A stretch of DNA of 56,247 nt from Mycolicibacterium malmesburyense (lineage in GTDB: Bacteria > Actinomycetota > Actinomycetes > Mycobacteriales > Mycobacteriaceae). The DNA lies in NCBI RefSeq assembly GCF_001050015.1, contig NZ_CVTB01000257.1, positions 1 to 56,247 of the forward strand. The letters are read 5' to 3'. Positions 1 through 9,315 of this stretch are shown here, in pieces (within the stretch, counting starts at the first letter, position 1; each line of letters starts with the position of its first letter). Below the pieces are notes generated by a model. The model was not told the origin of the DNA and ran no database searches. It worked only from the letters and a program-made list of their open reading frames with translations. The translations under genes and the position numbers were made by a program.

Positions 1-1
1 G

Positions 2-1291
2 TCGCTCGCCGCCGGTGACCTTCCCGCCGCGAGGGCGGCGCTGTCCGTCGAGGCGAGTGGGCCGCCGACCTCCACGGCCCGCGCCGCGCGCGGCCTGGCC
101 GATGGCCTGTTGATGTCGCTCGAGTCCCCATACCCCGCGGCCGTCGCCCGGCTCGGCCAGGCGATCGCCAGCGATCAGCCCGCGACCGGCGTCGCCCCCG
201 ACACCCCGGCGGCGTTGGTGACCTTGGCCGCTCTGCACGGAGGCGATCCGGTCCGCGCCCGCAGCGTCATCGGCCGCGCCGTGCGCACCGCGCTCGATGA
301 GGGTTCGGACGCCGCGCAATTCGTCGCCCGCAGGCACCGGCTGTTGCTGGGCTGGGTCCGCATGCAGGACGGGCAGCTGTCCGCGGCGATGTCCGACGTC
401 GCGATCGCGAGCGCGGACACCGACACCGCCCCGCTTCATCGTCGCGACGCCCTGTGGGCGGCGGCGCTGCACACCGCGATCGCCCGGCGCAGCGGCGACA
501 CCGGGGCCATGCAGAAGCACTGGTATTCGGCGGTGGAGGTGCTCGCCGAATACTCGATGGACCTCTTTTCTCTTTTGCCGCTCGGCGAGCTGTGGGTGGC
601 CGCTTCGCGGATGCGTCACGTCGACCGGCTGCGGCACACCATCGACGAAGCTTTCGCCCTGCTCGGCTCGCTGGGCGACCCCGTGCTGTGGTCGACTCCG
701 CTGCACTGGGCCGGCGTGCACGCGGGCATTCTCGCCAACGCGCCGGACGCCGTCGCCCCGCACGGCCAGGCGCTGACGGCGGCGGCCGGGCGCAGCGCCT
801 TCGCCAAGACGCTGGCCACGGCGGGCCGTACCTGGTTACGGGTGCTGGCCAATCACGTCGACACCGACGAGGTAACCGCGGCCGCCCGGCTGCTGGCGCA
901 GGTCGGCCTCACCTGGGACGCCACCCGGCTGGCCGGTCAGGCCGCGCTGCAGGCTCCCGACGGCCGGGTTTCGGGCGCGATGTTGCAGCTCGCACGCGAT
1001 CTCAAACAGGCCGTCGCGGTCGACGAGGCTCCCGGCGCCGACCAGCCCTCGGCGCCCGAGACCACGCGGGCTGGCTCGGCGCGGCCCATGCCGTCGCGAC
1101 TCTCCGACCGCGAGCGTGAGGTCGCCGAGCTGCTCCTGCTCGGCATGCCGTACCGCGACATCGGGGCGCAGCTGTTCATCTCTGCGAAGACGGTTGAGCA
1201 CCACGTCGCCCGGATTCGACGTCGCCTCGGCGCGGAATCCCGGTCGGAGATGTTGTCGATGCTGCGGGCCATATTGGCGCCGCAAACGTGA
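2..1291 (+). CDS. LuxR/MalT-type transcriptional regulator, 3' part
   Basis: The reading frame is open from base 2, so the gene starts before the window; the ATG at 110 is only an internal methionine. What remains is about 429 residues: an Ala-rich helical region of the kind seen in the tetratricopeptide-like arm of MalT/LAL regulators, then a LuxR-type helix-turn-helix at the C-terminus (SRLSDREREVAELLLLGM... with the recognition-helix segment ISAKTVEHHVARIRRRLGA). An N-terminal ATPase domain would lie outside the window. Its position just upstream of etfD on the same strand matches Rv0339c of M. tuberculosis, described as IniR, the activator of the cell-wall-stress genes iniBAC. That identity is inferred from synteny and not proven by the fragment seen. 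Confidence 0.85.
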   Translation, partial: SLAAGDLPAARAALSVEASGPPTSTARAARGLADGLLMSLESPYPAAVARLGQAIASDQPATGVAPDTPAALVTLAALHGGDPVRARSVIGRAVRTALDEGSDAAQFVARRHRLLLGWVRMQDGQLSAAMSDVAIASADTDTAPLHRRDALWAAALHTAIARRSGDTGAMQKHWYSAVEVLAEYSMDLFSLLPLGELWVAASRMRHVDRLRHTIDEAFALLGSLGDPVLWSTPLHWAGVHAGILANAPDAVAPHGQALTAAAGRSAFAKTLATAGRTWLRVLANHVDTDEVTAAARLLAQVGLTWDATRLAGQAALQAPDGRVSGAMLQLARDLKQAVAVDEAPGADQPSAPETTRAGSARPMPSRLSDREREVAELLLLGMPYRDIGAQLFISAKTVEHHVARIRRRLGAESRSEMLSMLRAILAPQT

Positions 1292-1397
1292 TCCCCCAAC
1301 GCGTCCCCATCCCCTAACGGCGATCCCCTAACCGGCGCCGCCGACGACGGGTCCGGCGCCGGATCCGCAGGCCCGCACCGCGACCTAGCGTCATGCC

Positions 1398-3053
1398 ATG
1401 TTCAATCACCAGGCATCTTCGGACCGGCCGCTGGGTGTATCGGTCGGCGCGACCAACCTCACCGCCACGCAGGACGGGCACGCCGCGGTGATCCGGCCGT
1501 CCGAGCTGACGCTGAACGGGCAGCGGCTCACCGGCTTCGTCGACCGCATCGGCGACCCGGTCCCGCTCCTCGCCCCCGACGGCTCGGCCCATCGACCCGA
1601 GCGGCTCCTCGTCGAGGCGGTGAACCGGCTCCGACAGTCGGCCGGCGACCCCGACATCGCGGTCGCGGTGCCCGCGCACTGGCGCGCGTCGGACGCCGAC
1701 TCCATGCGTCACGCCCTCGGCGATGACGTGCCGGTGATCAGCGATGCGACGGCGGCGTTGGCGGCGCTGACCGCGGATCCGGGCCTGCCGTCTCGCGGCG
1801 TCGTCGTGCTCTGCGACTTCGGCGGCACCGGAACGAACATCACGCTGGCCAACGCCTCATCCGGCCACGAGTTGGTCGGTGAGACCATCCGGTTCGCGGA
1901 CCTGTCGGGCGATCTCGTGGATCAGGCGCTGCTGACCCAGGTGATGACGTCGCTTCCCCCCGACGCGGACCCCTCGGGGACAGCCGTCGTCGGCTCGCTC
2001 GTGCGCTTGCGTGACGAATGCCGCGCCGCCAAGGAACGGTTGTCGGCCCACACCGCGACGGCCATACCCGTCGATCTGCCCGGGCACCGCGCGGAGATCC
2101 GTGTCACCCGCGCCGAGCTCGAGGACCGGATCCGACCCGCGGTCACCGCATTCCTCACCGCGGTGGACGACACGCTCGAACGCTACGGGGTCCCGGCCGC
2201 CGCCCTGGCAGCCGTGGCGACGGTCGGGGGCGCCGCGCGGATTCCGATTCTCACCCAGCAGCTGTCCGAACATCTGCGCGTCCCGGTGGTCACGACCGCG
2301 CAACCCCAGCTGGCGGCGGCCGTCGGCGCCGCCCTGATCGCCCAACGCCGCCGCGTCGTGGACCCCGCCACGACGCTCACGCCCGCTCCGACGGGCCCCG
2401 ACGCGCTGGCCGGGTCCGAGGACGACCAAGAAGACGAGCCCCTGCCTTACCCCGATTCCCGCCCCGATCTCCACTTCCAGCACGAGGAATGGCAGGACGA
2501 GGAGCCACCGCGGCGGTCTCCACTGGTTCTGTTCGGCCTCGCCGCGGCGGCCGCGGTGATCACGACGGCGCTGTTCGGCGCGATGCAACTGCGCGACGAC
2601 ACCGTCTCCCCGGTCGAGGCCGCGACCACCATCGCGCCACCCCCCACGCCTGCGGCGCCGGCTCCCACTCCAGCACACCCGGCGCCGCAGGCCCCTCAAC
2701 TCACCACGATCGTCGTGCAACCGGCGCAACGGTCCTCCGCGCCGCAGCCACGCAGCCCGCGCACGGCACCGGCCACACAGGCGGCCCCGAGCGCGCCGCC
2801 GACCACGACTCCGCCGACGACCACTGCGCCGCCGCCCGAACCCGAGGCTCCTGCACCGCCCGAACCGGAGACCCCGCCGATGCCCGAGCCGCAGCCGGAG
2901 ACCCCGCCGTCCGACGATCCGCCACCGATCGATCCCGGACCCGGAAACGGCGAAACACCCGCCGATCCCGACCCCGTCGACCCGGATTCGAGCGGTGACC
3001 AAACGGGTACCGCCACCGTGCCCGACGAGTCCAGCCCGACCGACGGTGCGTAG
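1398..3053 (+). CDS. Membrane-anchored Hsp70-like protein with Pro-rich extracytoplasmic tail
   Basis: 551 residues. Residues 1-320 resemble the Hsp70/actin-type nucleotide-binding fold. There is a degenerate phosphate-1 loop (GVSVGATNLT), a phosphate-2 loop (CDFGGTGTNITLA) and an adenosine-type motif (VATVGGAARIPIL). An acidic stretch follows, then one membrane helix at about residues 375-398, then a Pro/Ala/Thr/Glu-rich tail of about 150 residues that would lie outside the membrane. No substrate-binding domain of a true DnaK is present. The same architecture recurs at 26649-28502, where the protein is Rv0312-like. The role is unknown. ATP binding is plausible, but the first phosphate loop has Ala where canonical members have Thr. 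It sits between the LuxR regulator and etfD on the same strand, 137 bases ahead of etfD, with operator-like palindromes in the gap. Confidence 0.85.
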   Translation: MFNHQASSDRPLGVSVGATNLTATQDGHAAVIRPSELTLNGQRLTGFVDRIGDPVPLLAPDGSAHRPERLLVEAVNRLRQSAGDPDIAVAVPAHWRASDADSMRHALGDDVPVISDATAALAALTADPGLPSRGVVVLCDFGGTGTNITLANASSGHELVGETIRFADLSGDLVDQALLTQVMTSLPPDADPSGTAVVGSLVRLRDECRAAKERLSAHTATAIPVDLPGHRAEIRVTRAELEDRIRPAVTAFLTAVDDTLERYGVPAAALAAVATVGGAARIPILTQQLSEHLRVPVVTTAQPQLAAAVGAALIAQRRRVVDPATTLTPAPTGPDALAGSEDDQEDEPLPYPDSRPDLHFQHEEWQDEEPPRRSPLVLFGLAAAAAVITTALFGAMQLRDDTVSPVEAATTIAPPPTPAAPAPTPAHPAPQAPQLTTIVVQPAQRSSAPQPRSPRTAPATQAAPSAPPTTTPPTTTAPPPEPEAPAPPEPETPPMPEPQPETPPSDDPPPIDPGPGNGETPADPDPVDPDSSGDQTGTATVPDESSPTDGA

Positions 3054-3127
3054 TTAGGACAACCTTCGTAGCGGCGTTTCCCTTGGAGATGCAACTATGA
3101 CCCCCGGGCTTGAGCAGGCCACGAGTT

Positions 3128-3172
3128 AAGTTACCGACGGGTAACTTGCGATAAGTTACTCTTGGGTAACTT
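3128..3172. promoter_or_regulatory. Two palindromic operator-like sites upstream of etfD
   Basis: Site 1 (3128-3147) is a perfect inverted repeat, AAGTTACC-N4-GGTAACTT. Site 2 (3153-3172) is AAGTTACT-N4-GGTAACTT, with one mismatch between arms. Their centres are 25 bases apart and the second ends 18 bases before the etfD start. Paired TTACC/GGTAA palindromes this close to a start are typical of TetR/GntR-type repressor operators. The regulator cannot be named from the sequence. Confidence 0.6.
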
Positions 3173-3190
3173 GAGAACGGGAGGCGCGCG

Positions 3191-6100
3191 GTGGATACGC
3201 AGATGCTGATCAGGCTCGTCGTCGGGCTGGGCTTGACCGCCCTTGTGCTGGTCTTCGCCGCCAAACGCGTGCTCTGGCTGACGTCGTTGATCCGCTCCGG
3301 CGCTCCCACCAGCCCGGAGAACAACCGCAAGGACAACCTCGGCAAGCGCATCACCACGCAGATCGAAGAGGTCTTCGGGCAAACCCGGCTTCTCAAGTGG
3401 TCGCTGCCCGGCCTGGCCCACTTCTTCACGATGTGGGGTTTCTTCATCCTGGCGTCGGTCTACCTCGAGGCGTACGGCCTGCTGTTCGACCACGACTTCC
3501 ACATCCCGATCATCGGCCGCTGGGACGTCCTGGGCTTCCTGCAGGACTTCTTCGCCGTCGCGGTGCTGCTCGGCATCATCACGTTCGCGATCATCCGCGT
3601 GATGCAGGAGCCCAAGCAGCACGGTCGCGACTCCCGCTTCTACGGATCGCACACCGGCGGCGCCTGGCTGATCCTGTTCATGATCTTCAACGTCATCTGG
3701 ACCTATGCGCTCGTGCGCGGGGCCGCGGTGAACACGAACGCGCTGCCCTACGGCAACGGCGCGTTCTTCTCCCAGTTCATGGGCTGGGTGCTCAATCCGC
3801 TCGGCCCGACCGCCAACGCGTGGATCGAGACCATCGCGCTGTTGTTGCACATCGCGGTGATGCTGATCTTCCTGCTGATCGTGCTGCACTCCAAGCACCT
3901 GCACATCGGCCTGGCCCCCATCAACGTCACGTTCAAGCGGATGCCCGACGGTCTGGGCCCGCTGCTGCCGGTCGAGTACGAGGGCGAGCGGATCGACTTC
4001 GAGGATCCGCCGGAGGATGCGGTGCTGGGCCGCGGCAAGATCGAGGACTTCACGTGGAAGGCCTACCTCGACATGACCACGTGCACCGAATGCGGTCGGT
4101 GCCAGTCGCAGTGCCCGGCGTGGAACACCGGTAAGCCGCTGTCGCCCAAGCTCGTGATCATGAACCTGCGCGATCACCTGTTCGCCAAGGCGCCGTACAT
4201 CCTGGGCGACAAGGAGTCGCCGCTGGAGAACACCCCCGAGGGCGGTCTCGGCGAGGAACTGCGCGGCGAGAAGGCATCCGAGAAGCACTCGCACGACCAC
4301 GTTCCCGAGTCCGGCTTCGAGCGCATCCTGGGATCGGGCCCGGAGCAGGCCACCCGCCCGCTGGTGGGCACCGAGGAACAGGGCGGCGTGATCGACCCCG
4401 ACGTGCTGTGGTCCTGCACGACGTGCGGCGCCTGCGTCGAGCAGTGCCCGGTCGACATCGAGCACATCGATCACATCGTCGACATGCGCCGCTACCAGGT
4501 GATGATGGAATCCGAGTTCCCCGGTGAGCTCGGCGTGCTGTTCAAGAACCTGGAGACCAAGGGCAACCCCTGGGGCCAGAACGCCAAGGACCGCACGAAC
4601 TGGATCGACGAGGTCGACTTCGACGTGCCGGTGTACGGCAAGGACGTCGAGTCGTTCGACGGCTACGAGTACCTGTTCTGGGTGGGATGCGCCGGCGCCT
4701 ACGAGGACCGCGCGAAGAAGACCACCAAGGCCGTGGCCGAACTGCTGGCCGCCGCGGGCGTGAAGTACCTGGTGCTCGGCGAGGGCGAGACCTGCAACGG
4801 CGACTCGGCCCGCCGCTCCGGCAACGAGTTCCTGTTCCAGCAGCTGGCCGCGCAGAACGTCGAGACGCTCAACGAGCTGTTCGAGGGCGTCGAGCGGGTC
4901 GACCGCAAGATCGTCGTCACCTGCCCGCACTGCTTCAACACGCTGGGCCGCGAGTATCCGCAGGTCGGCGGCAACTTCACGGTGCTGCACCACACGCAGC
5001 TGCTGAACCGGCTGGTGCGCGACAAGAAGCTCATCCCGGTCACCCCGGCCGACGGTGGGATGGACATCACCTACCACGACCCGTGCTACCTGGGACGACA
5101 CAACAAGGAGTACTCGGCTCCGCGTGAGCTCATCGGGGCGTCCGGGGCCAAGCTGACCGAGATGCCGCGCCACGCCGACCGCGGCCTGTGCTGCGGCGCC
5201 GGCGGCGCGCGGATGTGGATGGAAGAGCACATCGGCAAGCGCGTGAACACCGAGCGCACCGAGGAGGCGATGGACACCGCCTCGACCATCGCGACCGGTT
5301 GCCCGTTCTGCCGCGTGATGATCACCGACGGCGTCGACGAGGTCTCGGCCGCGCGAGAGGTGGAGAAGGCCGAGGTGCTCGACGTGGCGCAGCTGCTGCT
5401 GGGCTCGCTGGACAAGAGCACCATCACGCTGCCGGAGAAGGGCGCCGCCGCGAAGGAGGCCGAGGAGCGCGCCGCGAAGCTGGCCGCCGAGGCCCCCGCG
5501 AAAGAGGCCCCGGCCGAGGCGGAGCCCGAGCAGCAGGCCGAACCGGAACCCAAGGCCGAGGCCGCAACGGCGACAGAAACGAAGCCCGTCAAGGGGCTCG
5601 GCATCGCGGGCGGGGCCAAACGCCCGGGCGCCAAGAAGGCCGCCGCTGCCGCGGACGGCACGGCCGCCGCCGACGAGAAGCCCGCTGCCGCAGCGCCACC
5701 CGCGAAGGGCCTCGGCATCGCCGCCGGCGCCAAGCGCCCCGGCGCCAAGAAGGGCGCCCCCGCCGCGCAGGCCGCGCCGGCCGAGGCGGAGGCCAAACCG
5801 GAGGCCCAGCAGGAAGCCGCGGCCAAACCGGAGCCCGAGGTCAAGGGTCTGGGCATCGCGGCGGGCGCGAGGAGGCCGGGCGCCAAGAAGACGGCCCAGC
5901 CGGCCTCACCGAACGAAGGCGAGGCGACCGTCACCCAGCCGCCGAACGTCGACCCCGACAAGGCCGCGCCGGGCGCCAAGACCGACACCGCCGACTCGGA
6001 TCGCGGCCTGGAGAGCAAGCCGGAGCCGGAGGTCAAGGGACTCGGCATCGCGCCGGGCGCACGCCGGCCGGGAGCCAAGAAGTCGGCCGCGCCGGCACAG

Positions 6101-6268
6101 CCCTCCGCTGCGCCGAAACCCGCTGCCGCACAACCGGAGCCGCAGGGCGACGGTGAATCCGCCGCTGCCCCCGAGCCTTCCGGCAGCGGTGATGCAGACA
6201 AGCCCGAGCCGCCTCCGGCGAAGGGTCTCGGCATCGCCAGGGGTGCACGCCCTCCGGGCAAGCGCTGA
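3191..6268 (+). CDS. etfD: EtfD-type iron-sulfur membrane oxidoreductase (ETF:menaquinone oxidoreductase)
   Basis: 1025 residues, GTG start preceded by GGGAGG. The order is: an N-terminal membrane region (helices from about residue 4 to 240, NarI-like); two 4Fe-4S clusters with CxxCxxCxxxC at C298-C308 and C409-C419; then two CCG-type domains of the heterodisulfide-reductase family (WVGCAG, CPHCFNTLG, HDPCYLGRH, LCCGAGGAR, TGCPFC). The M. tuberculosis homologue Rv0338c was identified as EtfD, the membrane protein that takes electrons from EtfAB (reduced by acyl-CoA dehydrogenases) to menaquinone during fatty-acid oxidation. From residue about 800 there is a long Ala/Pro/Glu-rich tail with five copies of a KGLGIAxGA(K/R)RPGAKK motif (residues 801, 839, 885, 949, 1011; the last shortened). 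The tail is probably disordered and not needed for catalysis. Expression is probably controlled by the palindromes upstream. Confidence 0.95.
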   Translation: MDTQMLIRLVVGLGLTALVLVFAAKRVLWLTSLIRSGAPTSPENNRKDNLGKRITTQIEEVFGQTRLLKWSLPGLAHFFTMWGFFILASVYLEAYGLLFDHDFHIPIIGRWDVLGFLQDFFAVAVLLGIITFAIIRVMQEPKQHGRDSRFYGSHTGGAWLILFMIFNVIWTYALVRGAAVNTNALPYGNGAFFSQFMGWVLNPLGPTANAWIETIALLLHIAVMLIFLLIVLHSKHLHIGLAPINVTFKRMPDGLGPLLPVEYEGERIDFEDPPEDAVLGRGKIEDFTWKAYLDMTTCTECGRCQSQCPAWNTGKPLSPKLVIMNLRDHLFAKAPYILGDKESPLENTPEGGLGEELRGEKASEKHSHDHVPESGFERILGSGPEQATRPLVGTEEQGGVIDPDVLWSCTTCGACVEQCPVDIEHIDHIVDMRRYQVMMESEFPGELGVLFKNLETKGNPWGQNAKDRTNWIDEVDFDVPVYGKDVESFDGYEYLFWVGCAGAYEDRAKKTTKAVAELLAAAGVKYLVLGEGETCNGDSARRSGNEFLFQQLAAQNVETLNELFEGVERVDRKIVVTCPHCFNTLGREYPQVGGNFTVLHHTQLLNRLVRDKKLIPVTPADGGMDITYHDPCYLGRHNKEYSAPRELIGASGAKLTEMPRHADRGLCCGAGGARMWMEEHIGKRVNTERTEEAMDTASTIATGCPFCRVMITDGVDEVSAAREVEKAEVLDVAQLLLGSLDKSTITLPEKGAAAKEAEERAAKLAAEAPAKEAPAEAEPEQQAEPEPKAEAATATETKPVKGLGIAGGAKRPGAKKAAAAADGTAAADEKPAAAAPPAKGLGIAAGAKRPGAKKGAPAAQAAPAEAEAKPEAQQEAAAKPEPEVKGLGIAAGARRPGAKKTAQPASPNEGEATVTQPPNVDPDKAAPGAKTDTADSDRGLESKPEPEVKGLGIAPGARRPGAKKSAAPAQPSAAPKPAAAQPEPQGDGESAAAPEPSGSGDADKPEPPPAKGLGIARGARPPGKR
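5591..6265 (+). repeat. Five-copy KGLGIA-GA-RPGAKK motif repeat in the etfD tail
   Basis: In-frame copies begin at 5591, 5705, 5843, 6035 and 6221. Spacers of different length and Ala/Glu/Pro-rich composition separate them, so this is a dispersed motif repeat and not a simple tandem array. The last copy ends the protein as KGLGIARGARPPGKR. Confidence 0.85.
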
Positions 6269-6314
6269 GCCGTTGACCGGCGATTTTCGTTAATCGCTGG
6301 ACAGAAATGAGAGC

Positions 6315-7589
6315 ATGGAGGTCGTGACCACCCACCACGTGCCGATTCATGCCGCCGGACACGGACCGCGGCAGCGCACGTTCACGCAGTCGTCGAAGCT
6401 GCAGGACGTCCTCTACGAGATCCGCGGCCCGGTGCACGAGCACGCGTCTCGGCTCGAGGCCGAGGGTCACCGCATCCTCAAGCTGAACATCGGCAATCCC
6501 GCGCCGTTCGGTTTCGAGGCGCCGGACGTGATCATGCGCGACATCATCCAGGCGCTGCCGTATGCCCAGGGGTACTCCGATTCCAAGGGCATCATGCCCG
6601 CCCGGCGCGCGGTGTTCACCCGCTACGAACTCGTCGACGGGTTCCCGCGATTCGACGTCGACGACGTGTATCTCGGCAACGGCGCGTCCGAGTTGATCCA
6701 GATGACGCTGCAGGCGCTGCTGGACAACGGCGACCAGGTGTTGATCCCCGCGCCGGACTATCCCCTGTGGACCGCGTGCACCTCGCTGGCGGGTGGCACC
6801 CCGGTGCACTATCTGTGCGACGAGACACAGGGCTGGATGCCCGACGTCGCCGACCTCGAGTCCAAGATCACCGAGCGCACCAAGGCGATCGTCGTGATCA
6901 ACCCCAACAACCCCACCGGCGCCGTGTACACCCGCGAAATACTCGCGCAGATCGCGGATTTGGCGCGTAAGCACGAGCTGATGCTGCTCGCAGACGAGAT
7001 CTACGACAAGATCCTCTACGACGACGCCCAGCACATCGCCATGGCGTCGGTGGCGCCCGACGTCCTGACGCTGACCTTCAACGGATTGTCGAAGGCCTAC
7101 CGGGTGGCCGGCTACCGCTCGGGCTGGCTCGTGATCACCGGCCCAAAGGAGAACGCCGGCAGCTTCATCGAGGGCATCAGCCTGCTCGCGAACATGCGGC
7201 TGTGCCCGAATGTCCCTGCCCAGCACGCGATTCAGGTCGCGCTCGGAGGACATCAGAGCATCGACGACCTCGTGCTGCCCGGTGGCCGGCTGCTCGAACA
7301 GCGCGACGTGGCCTGGAAGATGCTCAACGAGATCCCCGGAGTGTCGTGCGTGAAACCCGAGGGCGCGCTGTACGCGTTTCCCCGCCTGGACCCCGAGGTC
7401 TACGACATCGTCGACGATGAGCAGCTGGTGCTGGACCTGCTCCTGCAGGAGAAGATCCTCGTCACCCAGGGCACCGGCTTCAATTGGCCCACACCGGATC
7501 ACCTGCGCATCGTGACGCTGCCGTGGGCCCGCGATCTGGCCAACGCCATCGAACGGCTGGGCAACTTCCTGGCAAGCTATCGACAATGA
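6315..7589 (+). CDS. aspC: Pyridoxal-phosphate aminotransferase, AspC/AlaA type
   Basis: 424 residues, fold-type I class I/II aminotransferase. Visible are the substrate-side segment LNIGNPAPFGFEAPD, the NPNNPTGAVY loop, the PLP-pairing Asp in LLADEIYDK, and the catalytic lysine K260 in GLSKAYRVAGYRSGW. The motif set and the length of about 405-430 match the AlaA/Rv0337c group, which makes alanine from pyruvate and glutamate; the aspartate name is historical. ATG start at 6315, 46 bases after etfD on the same strand, the same order as Rv0338c-Rv0337c. Cytoplasmic. Confidence 0.93.
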   Translation: MEVVTTHHVPIHAAGHGPRQRTFTQSSKLQDVLYEIRGPVHEHASRLEAEGHRILKLNIGNPAPFGFEAPDVIMRDIIQALPYAQGYSDSKGIMPARRAVFTRYELVDGFPRFDVDDVYLGNGASELIQMTLQALLDNGDQVLIPAPDYPLWTACTSLAGGTPVHYLCDETQGWMPDVADLESKITERTKAIVVINPNNPTGAVYTREILAQIADLARKHELMLLADEIYDKILYDDAQHIAMASVAPDVLTLTFNGLSKAYRVAGYRSGWLVITGPKENAGSFIEGISLLANMRLCPNVPAQHAIQVALGGHQSIDDLVLPGGRLLEQRDVAWKMLNEIPGVSCVKPEGALYAFPRLDPEVYDIVDDEQLVLDLLLQEKILVTQGTGFNWPTPDHLRIVTLPWARDLANAIERLGNFLASYRQ

Positions 7590-7592
7590 CTC

Positions 7593-7970
7593 GTGGACAC
7601 GCGCCGTCTGCTTGACGCCATCCATCGCCGCGTCAATCCGTTCGCGCAGCGGATCCGGTCTCAGGCCGTGGTGGAGACCACCGGCCGGATCAGCGGTGAA
7701 CCGCGCCGGACACCGGTCTCGGGCCGACTCGAGGGCACGACGTTCTGGTTCGTGTCGATGAACGGCGATTCCGCGGACTACGTCCGCAACATCAAGGCGC
7801 ACAACGCGGTCCGGCTGCGTATCGACGGGCGTTGGCACAGCGGACGCGCATACCCGATGCCCGATGACGACGCTCACGCCCGCAATGCGCGGCTACCCGG
7901 GCTCGGCGGGCTCGTCAACCGCACATTCGGCACGGACCTGTTGACGATCCGGGTCGATCTCGACGGCTGA
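7593..7970 (+). CDS. Small F420-type (deazaflavin-dependent) nitroreductase-family protein
   Basis: 125 residues, GTG start only 3 bases after the aminotransferase stop, so probably co-transcribed and translationally coupled. The segment VVETTGRISGEPRRTPV and the following FWFVSMNGDSADYVRNI are typical of the split-beta-barrel deazaflavin-dependent nitroreductase (Ddn/DUF385) family of mycobacteria, which bind F420 or related cofactors. The protein is near the short end of the family. Substrate unknown. Confidence 0.8.
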   Translation: MDTRRLLDAIHRRVNPFAQRIRSQAVVETTGRISGEPRRTPVSGRLEGTTFWFVSMNGDSADYVRNIKAHNAVRLRIDGRWHSGRAYPMPDDDAHARNARLPGLGGLVNRTFGTDLLTIRVDLDG

Positions 7971-8013
7971 CACGCCACCCCTGAGATCGACTGCACCCCT
8001 CTACTGTGGCGCT

Positions 8014-9315
8014 GTGACACACTCGCACGCGCATTCACACACTCCGACCGGCCCGGCGCCGCTGGGGCCGATTGCCGCGAAGGTCGTCGTCGGCCTACTG
8101 ATCGCGATCGCCGTGGCGGTGCTGGCCGGAGCGGCGTGGCTGTGGCCGAGTCAACAGACGACCGACATCCCGCTGCCTTTCCAGAACACTGAAGGCGGCG
8201 CGGTGACCACCGAAGCCGGGCTGGTCCGGTCGAGCAGCACCGCGACGTGCGGCAGCCCGTCGGTCGGGAGGGTCCTCACCGCCGAGCCCGTGCCGGCCGC
8301 GGGCGTGGGCGCCGAGTGCGTGCGGGCGCTGATCGCCATCGAATCCGGGCCCAACAACGGTGCGACGACGCTGCTCGAATTCAGTGGCGGCCCCGGCCAA
8401 CCCAACCTCGCCGTCGGTGATCAGGTCAGAATCACCCGTCAGGTCGACGCGTCCGGGACCACGACCTACTCCTTCTACGACTACGAACGGGCCTGGCCGC
8501 TCGTCGCGCTTGCAGCGGCGTTCGCCGTGGTGGTCGCCCTGGTCGCGGGATGGCGGGGCTTTCGCGCGCTGATCGGCATCGTGATCGCGTTCCTCGTGCT
8601 CGTCGTGTTCATGCTGCCGGCCTTGCGCGACGGCGCCGCCGCCGTTCCCGTGGCCTTGGTGGCTTCGGCGCTGATCCTCTACGCGGTCATCTACCTGGCG
8701 CACGGCGTGAGTTTGCGGACCAGCGCTGCGCTGCTCGGGACGCTCACGTCGCTGTTGGTCGCCGCCTTCTTGTCCTGGGGTGCAATCGAATTGACGCACC
8801 TGACCGGACTGTCGGAGGATCGGAACAACGAGGTCGCTGCATATCTCGGAGACGTGTCGATCACCGGTCTGCTGCTCGCCGGGTTCATCATCGGCTCGCT
8901 CGGCGTGCTCAACGACGTCACGGTCACCCAGGCGTCGACCGTCTTCGAGCTGGCACAGCTCGAAGACAGCTCGCGCCGGGCGATCTACCTGGGCGCGATG
9001 CGCGTGGGGCGGGACCACATCGCGAGCACGGTCTACACGCTGGTGCTTGCGTACGCGGGCAGCGCATTGCCGTTGCTGCTGCTGTTCAGCGTGGCCAACC
9101 GAACGCTTGGTGATGTTCTGACCAGCGAGAGCGTCGCCATCGAGATCGCCCGTTCGGCGGTCGGCGGCATCGCGTTGGCCCTGTCGGTGCCGCTGACGAC
9201 GGGCATCGCCACGGTCCTGGCGACGCCCGGTCGGCCTTCCGCCCCTGTGTCGCCTCAAGATGCGCAAGACTGGGACGATGGCGGCGGCCACCGACAGGGC
9301 GCGGAACGCCTTTGA
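8014..9315 (+). CDS. YibE/F-family multi-pass membrane protein
   Basis: 433 residues, GTG start. A His-rich N-terminus (THSHAHSH) is followed by a first membrane helix at about residues 27-48, then a soluble beta-rich extracytoplasmic portion of about 100 residues (ATCGSP, LEFSGGPGQPNLAVGDQVRI). After that come about seven membrane helices. The segment DVTVTQASTVFELAQ is a hallmark of the YibE/F family, which has no established biochemical role. The 3' end overlaps the next gene by 38 bases, which suggests coupled expression with the LuxR regulator. Confidence 0.88.
   Translation: MTHSHAHSHTPTGPAPLGPIAAKVVVGLLIAIAVAVLAGAAWLWPSQQTTDIPLPFQNTEGGAVTTEAGLVRSSSTATCGSPSVGRVLTAEPVPAAGVGAECVRALIAIESGPNNGATTLLEFSGGPGQPNLAVGDQVRITRQVDASGTTTYSFYDYERAWPLVALAAAFAVVVALVAGWRGFRALIGIVIAFLVLVVFMLPALRDGAAAVPVALVASALILYAVIYLAHGVSLRTSAALLGTLTSLLVAAFLSWGAIELTHLTGLSEDRNNEVAAYLGDVSITGLLLAGFIIGSLGVLNDVTVTQASTVFELAQLEDSSRRAIYLGAMRVGRDHIASTVYTLVLAYAGSALPLLLLFSVANRTLGDVLTSESVAIEIARSAVGGIALALSVPLTTGIATVLATPGRPSAPVSPQDAQDWDDGGGHRQGAERL

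Noticed and set aside
3131..5230. A 699-codon minus-strand frame opposite etfD
   Set aside because: Antisense shadow produced by GC-rich codon bias; no family features, whereas etfD has complete cluster motifs.
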